Shown: piece after piece, positions 33,292 to 43,259 of the stretch
Position numbering within the stretch: the first letter of the stretch is position 1
Layout of the letters: each line of letters opens with the position of its first letter
Assembly: GCA_023383705.1 (NCBI GenBank)
Contig: JAHDYM010000006.1
Location: 1-63,387, forward strand
Source: Gammaproteobacteria bacterium
Lineage (GTDB): Bacteria; Pseudomonadota; Gammaproteobacteria; Steroidobacterales; GCA-2729495
Length of the DNA stretch: 63,387 bases
Direction: 5' to 3'
Notes under the pieces: generated by a model
Database searches by the model: none
What the model was told of the DNA's origin: nothing
Seen by the model: only the letters and a program-made list of their open reading frames with translations
Program-made: the position numbers and the translations under genes

Positions 33292-34245
33292 TTATTGCGC
33301 CTGCTGGATCGCCCGACGCAGCGATGCAGAGACATCCCACACATGGGACTGGCCGCCTATGTACTTGGAAACCTTGATGTGATTATTGCTTTCCAGCAGG
33401 TTCAGCACGAAGTCGACGAAGGCGCGGGGCTTGTCGACCCGCGTTGCCAGTTCTTCGTTCTGGCGGACATCCTCGTTGACCAGCAGCGCGGCAATCCGGC
33501 CAACCACATCCTGATAGCCATCGACATACGCCTGCGCGAACTGCTGAAAGCCGTAGTCCGTCAGCACGACATGCGACAGCGGTGCGCCGAGAACCCGCCC
33601 GATCTTGATGTAGTAGTGCTGTTCAAGAATATCCAGCGAGTCGAGCAGTTCCTGTTGCGGCACATCTTGAAGCGCGGGTTCGGCGCGCAGCCGATCCCAA
33701 TCCACAAGACCTGCGTCCTCGTCGATCTGCACTCTCGCAATGACGCGCAAAGCCAAGTCATCAACCCGCGTCAGACCAGAGATCAAGGGCGCAGGCCCGG
33801 AGAACCGGGCTGGCGGCTGGCCGATGGTCGGCTTGTCGTCCACGTCGAAGATCGCCGACAGGATGCGCTGCAAGCTCTGGTCGTAGTCGGCGAGGTCATC
33901 GACCTTCTGCCAAAGGGTGGATCGCAGGCTTTCGGGTACTTCGCAATCGTCGATGATGACGGGGATCAGCCGCGTTCCACGGCTGATCTTGTTGACCACC
34001 GAGGTGTTCAACTCCTCCCGAACCCAAGGCTTCTGGACGCTGACTTTGGACAAGACCACGATGACGGCCCGGGCCTCTTTCAGCCCTTCCTCGAAGATCT
34101 TGTCCACCAGACTGTCGCCCGGTTTCATCTCCCACTGGTCGAGCCACGCATCGACGCCGTTCTCACGCAAGTGCCGCGCGAACTCGACGACGAAGCGATC
34201 TTTGTCCTCGCTGGCGTGGCTGACGAAGACCTTGGGCGCGCTCAT
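33292..34245 (-). CDS. TIR-domain effector protein
   Basis: 317 aa from ATG 34245. Residues 4-110 are a TIR domain: [42 protein letters not shown], then [20 protein letters not shown] with the likely catalytic glutamate at Glu78 (four residues after Trp74). Bacterial TIRs often hydrolyse NAD or make nucleotide signals during phage defence. The C-terminal ~180 residues look like winged-helix segments ([24 protein letters not shown]...[15 protein letters not shown]), possibly a sensor. Its start overlaps the stop of the 57-aa gene. An upstream extension of this frame is a shadow of that gene. Confidence 0.88.
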   Translation of the reverse strand: MSAPKVFVSHASEDKDRFVVEFARHLRENGVDAWLDQWEMKPGDSLVDKIFEEGLKEARAVIVVLSKVSVQKPWVREELNTSVVNKISRGTRLIPVIIDDCEVPESLRSTLWQKVDDLADYDQSLQRILSAIFDVDDKPTIGQPPARFSGPAPLISGLTRVDDLALRVIARVQIDEDAGLVDWDRLRAEPALQDVPQQELLDSLDILEQHYYIKIGRVLGAPLSHVVLTDYGFQQFAQAYVDGYQDVVGRIAALLVNEDVRQNEELATRVDKPRAFVDFVLNLLESNNHIKVSKYIGGQSHVWDVSASLRRAIQQAQ

Positions 34246-34415
34246 TCGCCCGCCTCGAATTCCGCGCTCTTGAACTTCAGCACGTTGCAGTTCTCCTTCA
34301 CTGCGCGCCGAAGGCCATCGTTGAATCCGGCCAGGAATCTGGCCTGGATCTCGACGGTGAAGCACTCCCTGAAGGATTCCTCGATGCTGTATTTGTGATC
34401 TTCGATGCAGGCCAT
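34242..34415 (-). CDS. 57-residue TIR-linked protein
   Basis: ATG 34415 to TGA 34244-34242, overlapping the TIR start (ATGA). It reads [21 protein letters not shown] and continues [21 protein letters not shown], ending [11 protein letters not shown]; 57 aa, acidic ends, amphipathic helix in the centre. Real by the overlap, the normal codon use and the lack of any other gene in the 210 bp gap. No family recognised. It may be an antitoxin, adaptor or regulator of the TIR effector. Confidence 0.65.
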   Translation of the reverse strand: MACIEDHKYSIEESFRECFTVEIQARFLAGFNDGLRRAVKENCNVLKFKSAEFEAGE

Positions 34416-34455
34416 GCTCGTGTCGTTCCTGTCTCGTTATGCGTGGGGCGCAACC

Positions 34456-35760
34456 TCAGTCGAGGTGCTGGTTGAAAACCGCGTACTGAGCGGCATTGAA
34501 CGCCGGATCAACTTCCATCGCTCTGGCGCGCAGCAGCCGATGATCGCCACGGGCGCGCCCGCGCTCCCATGTCTGACCGTTGCCTTGTATTCCTTCAATG
34601 AGATCGATGCAGTCGTCGATTGCGTACTGTCCAAGGGTTGGCCGGATCACCTCAGAAAACCGTTGGTCAGCAGCGTTGTAGCTCCCGCTGGCCACGTAAT
34701 ACTTGTTCGCCAGCCGGATGACCGATTTGGCCCACTCCGGCGAGTCGGACAGATCTTCAAGAGATTCCCATGTCCCCCGATCAATCTGCGGGTAGTCCGT
34801 GCCAGTGATCCATTCCCCCAACCGCGCAGCATGTTCTTCGAGTGAGCCGGATAAGAACCAAGCCAAGCATCGGGCCGATGTCTCTTGCTCGGCTGTGTGC
34901 TGGATCGCCGTCTTGGCATGATCGGCCAGCAAACCGTAGATACGTGCCGAGCGCGACAAGAAGTGAATCAGGCACACAAGGGGCGATCCGCCCGTGGCTA
35001 TCGTGCTGAAGTAGTCCCTGTCGGCCTCGATCTGCGCTTGGAACTGCGCCGGGTTGCGGCCATACAGCAAGGTCAACGCGCTGTAGTTGATGGTGCGGTT
35101 CTTTTCGCATCGCTCGTCCGTCAACCTGAACACGAATTTCCACAGGGCTTTGAAGACAGCCTTCTCGACCTCCGGATTGAAGCGCGAGAAATACTTGCTC
35201 TCCAAATACGACTTCAGCTTCTTGTCATCGATCAGGATGCCGGACGCCTGCTCAAGGTCTTCAACCAGATCGCCCACAATCTGCTTGGACAAGATCGGTG
35301 CCTTCGTGAGCAGGCCGTCAAGCGCGTTGCGGATGAGGGCACGAGCCGTGTCTCGGTTCGGGCGATGCAACTGGAAATTGGCGTTGACCACCGGATGCGC
35401 CGCAAGGTGCCGCTGGCGTTGCAGATGCAGCAGGTTCTCCCGCTCGGCGATATCCAGCAACTGAGTCTGCTCGGCCACCGACTCCACCAGCTTGGTCTCC
35501 CACACCGGCGAGCGTTCGTTGTCCTCTTGCAGCTTGCCGATGTCGGCCAGAATGGTTTTGGCCTTGTCATCCCCGTAGAGATCGACGAGATGCTGGAGCT
35601 TGAACAGCAGGTCACAAACCACGACCGACCACAGCATCACGACCGCAGACCGATGGTTGCCTGCCGCGTAGCAGCTCAATACTTCGGAAAAGTATTCCTT
35701 GCTGCGAGCATCGAAGATCTGCGTCGCGCGCTGCTCGATGGAGTATTCGTCCAGCATCAC
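34456..35760 (-). CDS. HEPN-like protein of BREX-like operon
   Basis: 434 aa. The N-terminal 135 residues look like a HEPN four-helix bundle (FSEVLSCYAAGNHRSAVVMLWSVVVCDLLFKL, then RENLLHLQRQRHLAAHPVV). R117-H118-x3-H122 fits the HEPN ribonuclease motif Rx4-6H with a polar second residue. The remaining 300 residues are helical with no motif I recognise (SFSRFNPEVEKAVFKALWKF-like segments). Start overlaps the helicase stop by 4 bp. A HEPN RNase would be a plausible abortive effector. The assignment is by motif and helix pattern only. Confidence 0.6.
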   Translation of the reverse strand: MMLDEYSIEQRATQIFDARSKEYFSEVLSCYAAGNHRSAVVMLWSVVVCDLLFKLQHLVDLYGDDKAKTILADIGKLQEDNERSPVWETKLVESVAEQTQLLDIAERENLLHLQRQRHLAAHPVVNANFQLHRPNRDTARALIRNALDGLLTKAPILSKQIVGDLVEDLEQASGILIDDKKLKSYLESKYFSRFNPEVEKAVFKALWKFVFRLTDERCEKNRTINYSALTLLYGRNPAQFQAQIEADRDYFSTIATGGSPLVCLIHFLSRSARIYGLLADHAKTAIQHTAEQETSARCLAWFLSGSLEEHAARLGEWITGTDYPQIDRGTWESLEDLSDSPEWAKSVIRLANKYYVASGSYNAADQRFSEVIRPTLGQYAIDDCIDLIEGIQGNGQTWERGRARGDHRLLRARAMEVDPAFNAAQYAVFNQHLD

Positions 35761-38534
35761 GCCCCCCGACCGATGATTTCGACGTAGCCGATCAGTTCCG
35801 CCGAATAGCTGCCGTCGCCATTCGCTGCTCCCTTGTGCTTCAGTTCCCGCTGCAAGGTCGGCTCGACGGCACGGGCGAACAGGTCAATCCTCTGCTCCGG
35901 CTGGAAGGTCGGCGCGGCGGGTGGCGCTTGCAGGTACTTCTCGCACAGGCGCTCGACCGCCGGAACGCGCGTGCCGTCCTGCTTGACGGCGATGGGCTGC
36001 ACCACCACGCGGCGTTCGCCCTTGCCAGCGGATGCCTCGACCATCCACAGCGACAACAGCACCGGCTCGTCCACGTCACCGGATACGGCGATGCCGATTT
36101 CCTCCGGTGGCACGCTGCGCCAGCGCCCCAACTCCTCCTGTACCAACGGGTGATCCAAACCCATCAGTTGCAGCGCATCCTGGTTCGTCGCCGCTTCGCG
36201 GCTCAAGGTGAAGCGGGCGCGGCGCGAACCTTCGGCCGTGACGAGGTCGTAGGTCGCATCGTCCACCTTGACCAGTTTCTGCTGGCGATCTGCGACCGCC
36301 GCCGACAGAAAGCGCACCAGCCGATCCAGACTGGACGACACGTCTGAGAAGGGCTTGTAGTCGTCGAGGCTGAAGCCGTCGAGGTCTTGGAACAGGTCGA
36401 ACACCACCTGCCGCGCCTCGCGGGAATTCGACAACGCCGCTTCCAGTTCCACCTGCGTGCGCTTCAGTTCCGGGTCGGACAGAGCCTCCTGATACAGGCG
36501 GTCGTAGTTCAACCGCTCGGACAACTGCCCAAGAATCTGCGCACGCAGGTCTTCGGCCACGTTTCCTTGTTCATCGACCTTGCCGACCGTGCGCGCGATC
36601 TCGGTGAGCTTCTCGTCCAGCAGCAGGAAGATGCGGCCTTCGATGGTGTCGGATAGCACGAGGTTATAGACCTGTGCCGTGTGGCTTTGGCCATAGCGAT
36701 GGATACGCCCGATGCGCTGCTCCATGTCCATCGGGTTCCACGGCAGATCGAAGTTGAACAGGATGCGCGCGAATTGCAGGTTGATGCCTTCGCGCCCGGC
36801 CGCCGTGCAGACCAGCACGCGCGGGCCGTCCTTCAGGCGGAAGCGCCGCTCCGCCGCCACCTTCGCCCCGTGATCGCCGCCGCGCAGCACCACCACGCCC
36901 TGGCCGGGGAAGGTCTGCTCGATCTCGCGGGCGATCATGTCTACCGTGCCGAGGTAGGTGGCGAAGATCACGATCTTCTCGTTCGGGTTCTGCCGCCACA
37001 GCGTGCCCAAGCCATCCAGCAGCTTCTGCATCTTGGTTTCGCGTTGCGCCGGGAACACGCGCAACAGGTCGCCGATGCGCAGACGTTCCTCCGGCAGATG
37101 CAGGTTCACCACCGCCGAGGCGGCTTCTTCCGCGTGGGAGGACGAATATTCGCTGGCGTAAGGATCGGAGGCCATCTCCAGCGCCTCTTCATCCAGCTTC
37201 TTTACCAGCCGATACTTCAGATCAGCCAACACGCGATCCACCTCGCTGCGCCCGACGCTATCGCGGGGCAGGTCGAATTCCTCGTGGATCAGCTCGCGCG
37301 CCTCCTCGGTCAGGCGTTCACGGCCTTCGATGTCCAGTTCCTTGTCGCGCAGAAACGCCTCGTGCAGCGTCAGCATCAACAGGCGGCGCTTAAGCGTGCG
37401 ACGCACGGCAGCAAAGCTTGATGCCGCGATCTTCTGGAAGATCGCCATCAAAAATCCCAGCGCGCGCCCCTGGTTGCCTTGGCGGCGCGCGAGGTCGAAG
37501 CCGTCTTCCAGATACTCGCGCAGCTTCTCGTAGAACAGCCGCTCGGCTTGACTCATCACGAACGATTCGGTGTGAACCCAGCGCCGCGCAAACAGCGGCG
37601 AACCGTCCGGCTGGCAGGCATCAGCCTTGGTGCGGCGGAACATCACCGTGTTGAGCCGGTGGCGCTCTTCCACCATCTCCTCTGGGCTGCGGAACAAGGT
37701 CGGGTTCAGCAATTGCGCCAGCATCCAGAACTGGAAGTGGTTGCCCTGATGCGGTGTAGCCGACAGCAGCACGAGGTCGCGGGAATGATCCTTCAGCGCC
37801 TCGGCCAGCTTGTAGTTCTCCGTCTTGCGCACCTTGCCGCCGGTCTTGTAGGCCGTGAGATGATGCGCTTCATCAAACACCACCAGATCCCAGCGTGGCG
37901 CATCCAGCAGGCGCTTGATGCGCGCCGGGCGTTTCAAGGTGTCGATGCTGGCGATCAGCCGGTCGTGCTTGGCGAAGGCATTGGTCTTGCGGTCGGTGAT
38001 GTCGCCCTCGGAGCCGAACACCTCGAAGTCGAGATTGAACACCTCGTTCAATTCGCGGTGCCAGTTGTTCACAAGACCAGCAGGCACCACCATCAGCGCG
38101 CGGCTCAGTTCGCCACGGCTGGCCAGCTCCCGAAGGATCAGCGCCGTTTCGATGGTCTTGCCCAAGCCCACCTCGTCGGCGATCAGGTAGCGCCGGGGCG
38201 ACGCGGTAGCAATGCGGTGCGTGAGCACCACCTGGTGCGGCAGCAGGTCGATCTTGGCCGACGTCAGCGCCGAGGCGCTTTCCATCACTGGCAGCGCATG
38301 CGCTTCATAGGACAGCCACGCCTTGCGCCCGCGATCCGCGCTGCCATCCACGGCGCGCAGGATGCGCTCAGTCCGCGTAAGTTCGCGCCGCAGCGAAGTA
38401 ACCGGCACACGACGTTCACCTACGCTGAAGAATGCGCGCAAGTAGCCATCGCGCTCCGGGTCGAGCACGACACCCTGGCCATACTCGTGGTGGGTGATGC
38501 GCTCGCCGGGTTGGAACTGAATCTCTGCCGTCAC
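35757..38534 (-). CDS. SNF2/RapA-type helicase (BrxHII/DrmD-like)
   Basis: 925 aa from GTG 38534, which gives VTAEIQFQPGERITHHEYGQGVVL; longer upstream sequence in this frame is a shadow of the next gene. Motif I is ADEVGLGKTIETAL (residues ~119-132), motif II VVFDEAHHL (219-226), motif III LLSATPH, and the C-terminal core has EGINLQFARILFNFDLPWNP and EQRIGRIHRYGQ, all SNF2 hallmarks. Helicases of this kind are type III BREX BrxHII and DISARM DrmD. It would remodel or translocate on DNA for the defence complex. Confidence 0.88.
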   Translation of the reverse strand: MTAEIQFQPGERITHHEYGQGVVLDPERDGYLRAFFSVGERRVPVTSLRRELTRTERILRAVDGSADRGRKAWLSYEAHALPVMESASALTSAKIDLLPHQVVLTHRIATASPRRYLIADEVGLGKTIETALILRELASRGELSRALMVVPAGLVNNWHRELNEVFNLDFEVFGSEGDITDRKTNAFAKHDRLIASIDTLKRPARIKRLLDAPRWDLVVFDEAHHLTAYKTGGKVRKTENYKLAEALKDHSRDLVLLSATPHQGNHFQFWMLAQLLNPTLFRSPEEMVEERHRLNTVMFRRTKADACQPDGSPLFARRWVHTESFVMSQAERLFYEKLREYLEDGFDLARRQGNQGRALGFLMAIFQKIAASSFAAVRRTLKRRLLMLTLHEAFLRDKELDIEGRERLTEEARELIHEEFDLPRDSVGRSEVDRVLADLKYRLVKKLDEEALEMASDPYASEYSSSHAEEAASAVVNLHLPEERLRIGDLLRVFPAQRETKMQKLLDGLGTLWRQNPNEKIVIFATYLGTVDMIAREIEQTFPGQGVVVLRGGDHGAKVAAERRFRLKDGPRVLVCTAAGREGINLQFARILFNFDLPWNPMDMEQRIGRIHRYGQSHTAQVYNLVLSDTIEGRIFLLLDEKLTEIARTVGKVDEQGNVAEDLRAQILGQLSERLNYDRLYQEALSDPELKRTQVELEAALSNSREARQVVFDLFQDLDGFSLDDYKPFSDVSSSLDRLVRFLSAAVADRQQKLVKVDDATYDLVTAEGSRRARFTLSREAATNQDALQLMGLDHPLVQEELGRWRSVPPEEIGIAVSGDVDEPVLLSLWMVEASAGKGERRVVVQPIAVKQDGTRVPAVERLCEKYLQAPPAAPTFQPEQRIDLFARAVEPTLQRELKHKGAANGDGSYSAELIGYVEIIGRGA

Positions 38535-38541
38535 GCCCACC

Positions 38542-39048
38542 TCAGGTAATCCGCAGGTGAAACAAGCCCGCAGGCTTGCTGCCGTCGCGCAGCAGGATTT
38601 CCTGCGGGTACTCGTTGGCCTGCCCCCACAAGATGCGGCCGAAGTCGATCTGATGTCCGTGGGGCGTGTGGCACAGCCAGCCCACTTCGTCGGTAGCTGC
38701 CTGCACCTTGATGCGGTTGTGGCCGGTGGGCAGCCAGAACACCAGGGCGGCGTCGCCTTGGTACTCGTCCTGAAATGACAGCACGGCGGGCTTGATCGCA
38801 TCGGCCAACCACGCCTCGGCATCCGTCGGCGTCAGCAGGTCGAGACTACCGTCCAGCCCAGCGACCACGAGCGTTTTGCTGCCATTGCTGGGCAAGTCGT
38901 CCGGCCAGTTACCCGGTGCGCTGGCAGCGCGCAGGAACTGGCGCAGGCTCCATACCTCGCTTGCCGAGCAGATTTGGTTGCGCGCTTCTTCGTCCCACAC
39001 CCAACTGGTGCCGCGACGCTGCCACACCGTATCGAGCAGTTGCCTCAT
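38542..39048 (-). CDS. 168-aa unknown protein of the BREX-like operon
   Basis: Starts at ATG 39048, overlapping the methylase stop by 4 bp, and ends 8 bp before the helicase GTG. Mixed alpha/beta sequence with Trp-rich ends (WQRRGTSWVWDEEARNQICSASEVWSLRQFLRAA; LVFWLPTGHNRIKVQ). It has no ATPase or nuclease motif and does not resemble BrxA, BrxB or BrxF as I know them. Its fixed place between methylase and helicase suggests a structural or specificity subunit. Confidence 0.7.
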   Translation of the reverse strand: MRQLLDTVWQRRGTSWVWDEEARNQICSASEVWSLRQFLRAASAPGNWPDDLPSNGSKTLVVAGLDGSLDLLTPTDAEAWLADAIKPAVLSFQDEYQGDAALVFWLPTGHNRIKVQAATDEVGWLCHTPHGHQIDFGRILWGQANEYPQEILLRDGSKPAGLFHLRIT

Positions 39049-42000
39049 CGCCCGTACTCCCCATCATCATCGAACAGAGTGCCTTGCGAGGGCTGCGGCC
39101 CTTGGCTGGCTGCCCATGCGTTGTAAATCGTCGTCGCGCGCGAGGCCGCGTTGCGGGTGGCCTGATCCGGGCCGTTGCGGCCCAGCCATTCCAGCAGCGG
39201 CTTCAGCGCGACGTGCGGCTTGAAGTTTTCATTCTTCAGCGTGTCCGACGCATTGATGCCGCTGTTGTCGAAACACGCGCCGATCAGCACCAGCGCCTGA
39301 TCCAGATCGGAGGTCAGCTTGCGGCGATGCTTGCCCGACCACTCGCGTGCGAAATCCAGCGCATCGGTGCGGGTGAACACCTTGTTCTTCTCCGCGCACC
39401 AGCCGCGCTGCACGAACTCGTCGGGCGTGGTGATCGAGCCTTTCAGGAACTTCTGCAACTGGTCGCGTTTCAGCTCGGCGGCCACGCCGAAGGTGCGCAG
39501 GAACTGGCGCGTGATCGGCTCGGCGTTGACCGGCGGCGCTTCCTTGCCCTTGTCGGCATCCTCGTCGATAAGCTGGTTGATGCCGACCAGCGCGTCGCGC
39601 ACGGAGATGGTGCGGCCTTCGTCCACATACACCTTGCCGTAGTGACGCGAGAAGTATTCCAGCGCCTTGCCGCGCCGGATGACCTGAATGTCGGCGGCAG
39701 GCAGACCTTCCTTCGCGTGGTTTTCCAGCATGGCCTGCAACTGGCGCACGTCGGCCATCACCTCGCGGCGCATCCGGCCCCAGCTCACCGGCTTGGGTTC
39801 TTCGGTGCGTTTGCGGCAGACATGGATGATGTCGTACTCGATGGTCTTGGAACCGAACTCGCCTTCGCCCTTGGTTTCGTCGGAGCGGATGGGATACGTC
39901 GCTTCAAGGTAGTAGCCCGCGTCGAACAGCGACTCCAGCACCGCCACCCACGGCTCGTCTTCGCTGTGGTGGAAGGTGAAGGCCAGAATGCCGCTGGGTT
40001 TGAGCACGCGATGCGCTTCGCGCCAGCACTGCGTGAGCAGGCGCTGGTAGAAGCCATCCGGGTCTTCCGGTTCACGTGCGCGGTTGGCAACCGCCTCCAG
40101 CGACTTGGGCGTGTAATCGGCGCGGAAGTAGTCGGGGTACTTGTCCTTCAGTGCGAGGCGCAGCCAGACGTAGAAAAAATCGGACAGTTCCGAGTAGTGC
40201 AGCAAGCCACCGAAAGGTGGATCGGTGATGACCAGATCGAGGCTGGATGTGGTGACGTGCGCGAGATCGGTGGACGATCCCTGGAACACGCCAACTTCGC
40301 CGACGGGATCACCGGGATAGACCTTCTCGCTCTTGCCCGTAATCTGTTCTGCCAATGCAGGAGCCTGGCGCTTCAGGGTTTCAAGGCTTGCTGCTTCCCA
40401 AGGATCTACAGCCCATTCGCGTCCCTCAACGATGCCCTCGACGCAGGCCGCCCAGTTGCCGCGCCCAAGCGCAGGGAACACACAGTTTTCGACAACAGTC
40501 GACTTAGGATGAAAATTGTTGTTAGCAAACTGTGGTTCCAGCTTGTCACCTTGCACATTCCATAAAGTGAATTGGCTCTGGTTGCGAAGATATTGCTGGA
40601 AGGCACCAAGCACATACTCGCGTGTTTTCCATTCGTAGCCTCCAACCTCGACAATCGCCTTCAGAAGTTGTGCGTGAACGAGCAACTGGCGCGGATTGAA
40701 CATCGTCCACCAGTGCGTGAAACCGTGGTTCGGCACGCCACCTTGCAGATGGTGGGTCATGAAGCCATAGGCCAGTTCGGAGCGCGGCCAGTAGTCCTTC
40801 AGATCGGCATCTTTGCGCGTCTCCCATTCCGCAAACGCGGCGTCGTACTGCCGGGCGTGCGCGACATCGTATGCAACGAAAAAGCGACCGTTGTAAGGCT
40901 TTCCTGTCTCATGGCGCTTGGGCGCGTAGCCTTGCACCGCGTAGGCCGCCATCGGCCCGGTCTTGCCCGTGGCCTTGATGGTGGTCAGCACATCCTGCAC
41001 CGTGCCACAGGCCGAGCAGGCGTAGTGCGACTTCTTCGGCACCGTGCCTTTCTCTGGTGCAAAGGTGACACCCGTTTCCGGGTCGGTCACTTCGTCCGGC
41101 AGCGCGCCGCGCACTTCCAGCAGACGAATCTTCGCGGCGCGTGCCGCGTCCCAGCGCGTGGTCGCCGCCACGTCGTCCTGCGCCGAACCGCCGTAGGGCG
41201 CACCCGTAGCATCCTGCTTCGCTTCACCCGCCAGCCATTGCGGATGCACCAGCAGGCTCAGTTCCACCTTCTTGTTCTTGCCCTTGCCGAGGTTCACCAG
41301 CGCGGTATGGCCGCAGTGTGGGCAGATCACGCCCTTCTTGCGGTCGAGCACGGAGTAAGGCGCTTCGGTGGGGGCAACGTAGAACGGCGCATCGGGTGCC
41401 ATGCGCGCGGCTTCTTCCTCCACGTCGAAGGCTTCACCGCACTTGCCGCAGGTGTGCGCCCAATGTTTGACGGTGAGCGTCTTCACCGCCATCACCGGGC
41501 TGGTCATGATCGGCGTGCGGTGGCCGCAGCCCATCACCTGACATGGGCCGTGCTTGGCCCAGAAGGTGTAGATGATCTCCGGGCCTTCGTAGCGGTAGTC
41601 CTTGCGCTCGTCGCGCGGGATGGCGAGCGGATCGAAGTCGACGGGCATCGCCTTGTTGCTGGGCAGATGCGTCCATTTGCCTTTCTCACCCTGCGGGCCG
41701 TCGCAGTAGTAGTACGGCATGATCTGCGGCTTGACCTCGGCTTCGATGTCGGCGAGCAGCTTCTTCACTTGCTCCAGATCGACATTGGCCAGTTCCTGCT
41801 TGACCACGAACCACGCGACCGGATTCAGGTCGTTGCCGATCATCTGCATCCCCAAGCGCGAGCCTTCCACCAGCGTGGTGCCGCCGCCCATGAAAATGTC
41901 CGCCACCTTCAGATGCTTGAACGCGCCTTTCTTCTGATGATTGGCGTAGTAGTTGTCCCATACCAGCTTGGCCGCATGCGAAGTGTCTTCCGGCGCTTTG

Positions 42001-42257
42001 GTTGCTGCCGCTATCAGCATGGAACGGAACACGCTGGAACGCCGCCGCGCCCACCATTTGGACATCTGGTAGATAGGCTTGCCCGCGTTGCCTTCGATGA
42101 TCGCCACCTGATTGACCGGCAGGATGGGGAAATCCACCTCCAGACAGGTCTTGGGGCGGTTCGGGTCGTTGAAGTCAACGGTTTCCAGCGCGACGGCCTT
42201 GCCTGCGCCGACGGCCTTGGCGACCTCTTGTGCGAGTAGTTCTTTTTTGGTGGCCAT
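39045..42257 (-). CDS. DUF1156 DNA adenine methyltransferase (PglXI-like)
   Basis: 1070 aa. N-terminal DUF1156 region (IPVNQVAIIEGNAGKPIYQMSKWWARRRSSVFRSML-type block around residues 50-80), SAM motif VADIFMGGGTTLVEG (118-132), four CxxC zinc-ribbon pairs (GCGH 243, CGKC 270, CPHC 312, CSAC 414 regions), and motif IV TDPPFGGLLHYSE (678-690). This is the PglXI/COG1743 plan of type III BREX, which marks host DNA and enables phage discrimination. Start ATG 42257. Overlaps the 168-aa gene by 4 bp. Confidence 0.9.
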   Translation of the reverse strand: MATKKELLAQEVAKAVGAGKAVALETVDFNDPNRPKTCLEVDFPILPVNQVAIIEGNAGKPIYQMSKWWARRRSSVFRSMLIAAATKAPEDTSHAAKLVWDNYYANHQKKGAFKHLKVADIFMGGGTTLVEGSRLGMQMIGNDLNPVAWFVVKQELANVDLEQVKKLLADIEAEVKPQIMPYYYCDGPQGEKGKWTHLPSNKAMPVDFDPLAIPRDERKDYRYEGPEIIYTFWAKHGPCQVMGCGHRTPIMTSPVMAVKTLTVKHWAHTCGKCGEAFDVEEEAARMAPDAPFYVAPTEAPYSVLDRKKGVICPHCGHTALVNLGKGKNKKVELSLLVHPQWLAGEAKQDATGAPYGGSAQDDVAATTRWDAARAAKIRLLEVRGALPDEVTDPETGVTFAPEKGTVPKKSHYACSACGTVQDVLTTIKATGKTGPMAAYAVQGYAPKRHETGKPYNGRFFVAYDVAHARQYDAAFAEWETRKDADLKDYWPRSELAYGFMTHHLQGGVPNHGFTHWWTMFNPRQLLVHAQLLKAIVEVGGYEWKTREYVLGAFQQYLRNQSQFTLWNVQGDKLEPQFANNNFHPKSTVVENCVFPALGRGNWAACVEGIVEGREWAVDPWEAASLETLKRQAPALAEQITGKSEKVYPGDPVGEVGVFQGSSTDLAHVTTSSLDLVITDPPFGGLLHYSELSDFFYVWLRLALKDKYPDYFRADYTPKSLEAVANRAREPEDPDGFYQRLLTQCWREAHRVLKPSGILAFTFHHSEDEPWVAVLESLFDAGYYLEATYPIRSDETKGEGEFGSKTIEYDIIHVCRKRTEEPKPVSWGRMRREVMADVRQLQAMLENHAKEGLPAADIQVIRRGKALEYFSRHYGKVYVDEGRTISVRDALVGINQLIDEDADKGKEAPPVNAEPITRQFLRTFGVAAELKRDQLQKFLKGSITTPDEFVQRGWCAEKNKVFTRTDALDFAREWSGKHRRKLTSDLDQALVLIGACFDNSGINASDTLKNENFKPHVALKPLLEWLGRNGPDQATRNAASRATTIYNAWAASQGPQPSQGTLFDDDGEYGR

Positions 42258-42269
42258 GCGGCGCGATTC

Positions 42270-43259
42270 CTATTTCGTAAGCTCGACGAAGGGCGACAGC
42301 ACTTCGAGTAGTGACAAGCCGCCATGCGTGAGCGTCGGGTAGCCGCCTTGGCTGCGCCACTTCCTGCGGCCCAAGGCCAACAGGTGCGCGCCGTGAGGAC
42401 TGTTGATCTGCAACGCCACGGGCGGCACGAAGGGACCGGTGTCGCTCGTGCCCGTCTTGCTGCGCCCGCTGGAAAAGGTCTGCTTGAGGAACTGGCCGAC
42501 CTCGCCATCCGCGTCGGAGAAGTAGCCGGTGGCCGCGTAGCCGTGGTCGGAAGTGATGACCAGCCGCCGCCCGGTGGCAAGGCGCTCGACGAACGCCCAG
42601 AAGTCGTCGCTGGACAGTTGCTCGGCCACGTCCTTCGTCAGCGGTTCCAGCCCTTGGCCTGCGCCGGAGCCGTCGTGCAGCTTGGCGTCAGGCCAGTGGT
42701 GCCAGAAAATCTGGTTCGGCGTGCTGCCGATCAGGGCTTCGCAGTCCTTCCACGGCAAATCCACCGATTCGGTGCTGGCGGCTTGCAGCTTGTGCGCGAG
42801 GCCACCGCCGTTGTTCTGGAGCTTGCTGCGGCTGGCGAAGCCGAGCGCATGGGCGAATTCGTCGGTTTCACCGGGCAGCTCGGAGGCGTTTGCGCTGACC
42901 TCGTGCAAGGTGAAGCCATGCTCCTTCGCGCCCTGCAACAGCCACGGCAGTTCGCGCAACGACAGGCCGTCGAGGATCAGCACGGCTTTGGCGCTGAAGG
43001 GTTCGGCCCACCAGCGCACCAGACGATCCGAGGTGCGCTCGACGCTGCCGCCGAAGGCCTGCCACAAATCCCAACCGCTGGAGGAGAGGAACAAATCCAG
43101 CTCACCGATTTCGCGGTCGCGCTTGACGACCTCGCTGGGCGCGTTGCCTGCGGCCAGCGGCTTGCGGGCAATTTCGACCGCGTGACCGACGATGACGCGC
43201 CATGCGTCGGCGTCCGAACCCTGCGTCAGGGCATGCAGTGCGGCGGCGGTCAGTGCCAT
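42270..43259 (-). CDS. Compact PglZ-like alkaline-phosphatase-fold protein
   Basis: 329 aa. Metal-site motifs of the PglZ/alkaline phosphatase superfamily are visible: VLILDGLSLRELPWLL (Asp97), LVITSDHGYAATGYF (Asp238, His239) and TLTHGGLSLLEVLSPFVEL (His312), the last being the classic PglZ ending. It is much shorter than usual BREX PglZ proteins (often 650-900 aa), apparently lacking the N-terminal half. PglZ is the defining BREX component. The ATG overlaps the DUF499 stop by one base. Confidence 0.8.
   Translation of the reverse strand: MALTAAALHALTQGSDADAWRVIVGHAVEIARKPLAAGNAPSEVVKRDREIGELDLFLSSSGWDLWQAFGGSVERTSDRLVRWWAEPFSAKAVLILDGLSLRELPWLLQGAKEHGFTLHEVSANASELPGETDEFAHALGFASRSKLQNNGGGLAHKLQAASTESVDLPWKDCEALIGSTPNQIFWHHWPDAKLHDGSGAGQGLEPLTKDVAEQLSSDDFWAFVERLATGRRLVITSDHGYAATGYFSDADGEVGQFLKQTFSSGRSKTGTSDTGPFVPPVALQINSPHGAHLLALGRRKWRSQGGYPTLTHGGLSLLEVLSPFVELTK

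Noticed and set aside
32444..42257. DISARM system
   Set aside because: A SNF2 helicase and a methylase are present, but no DrmA, DrmB (DUF1998) or DrmC-like gene is seen, and PglZ and DUF499 point to BREX-type systems.
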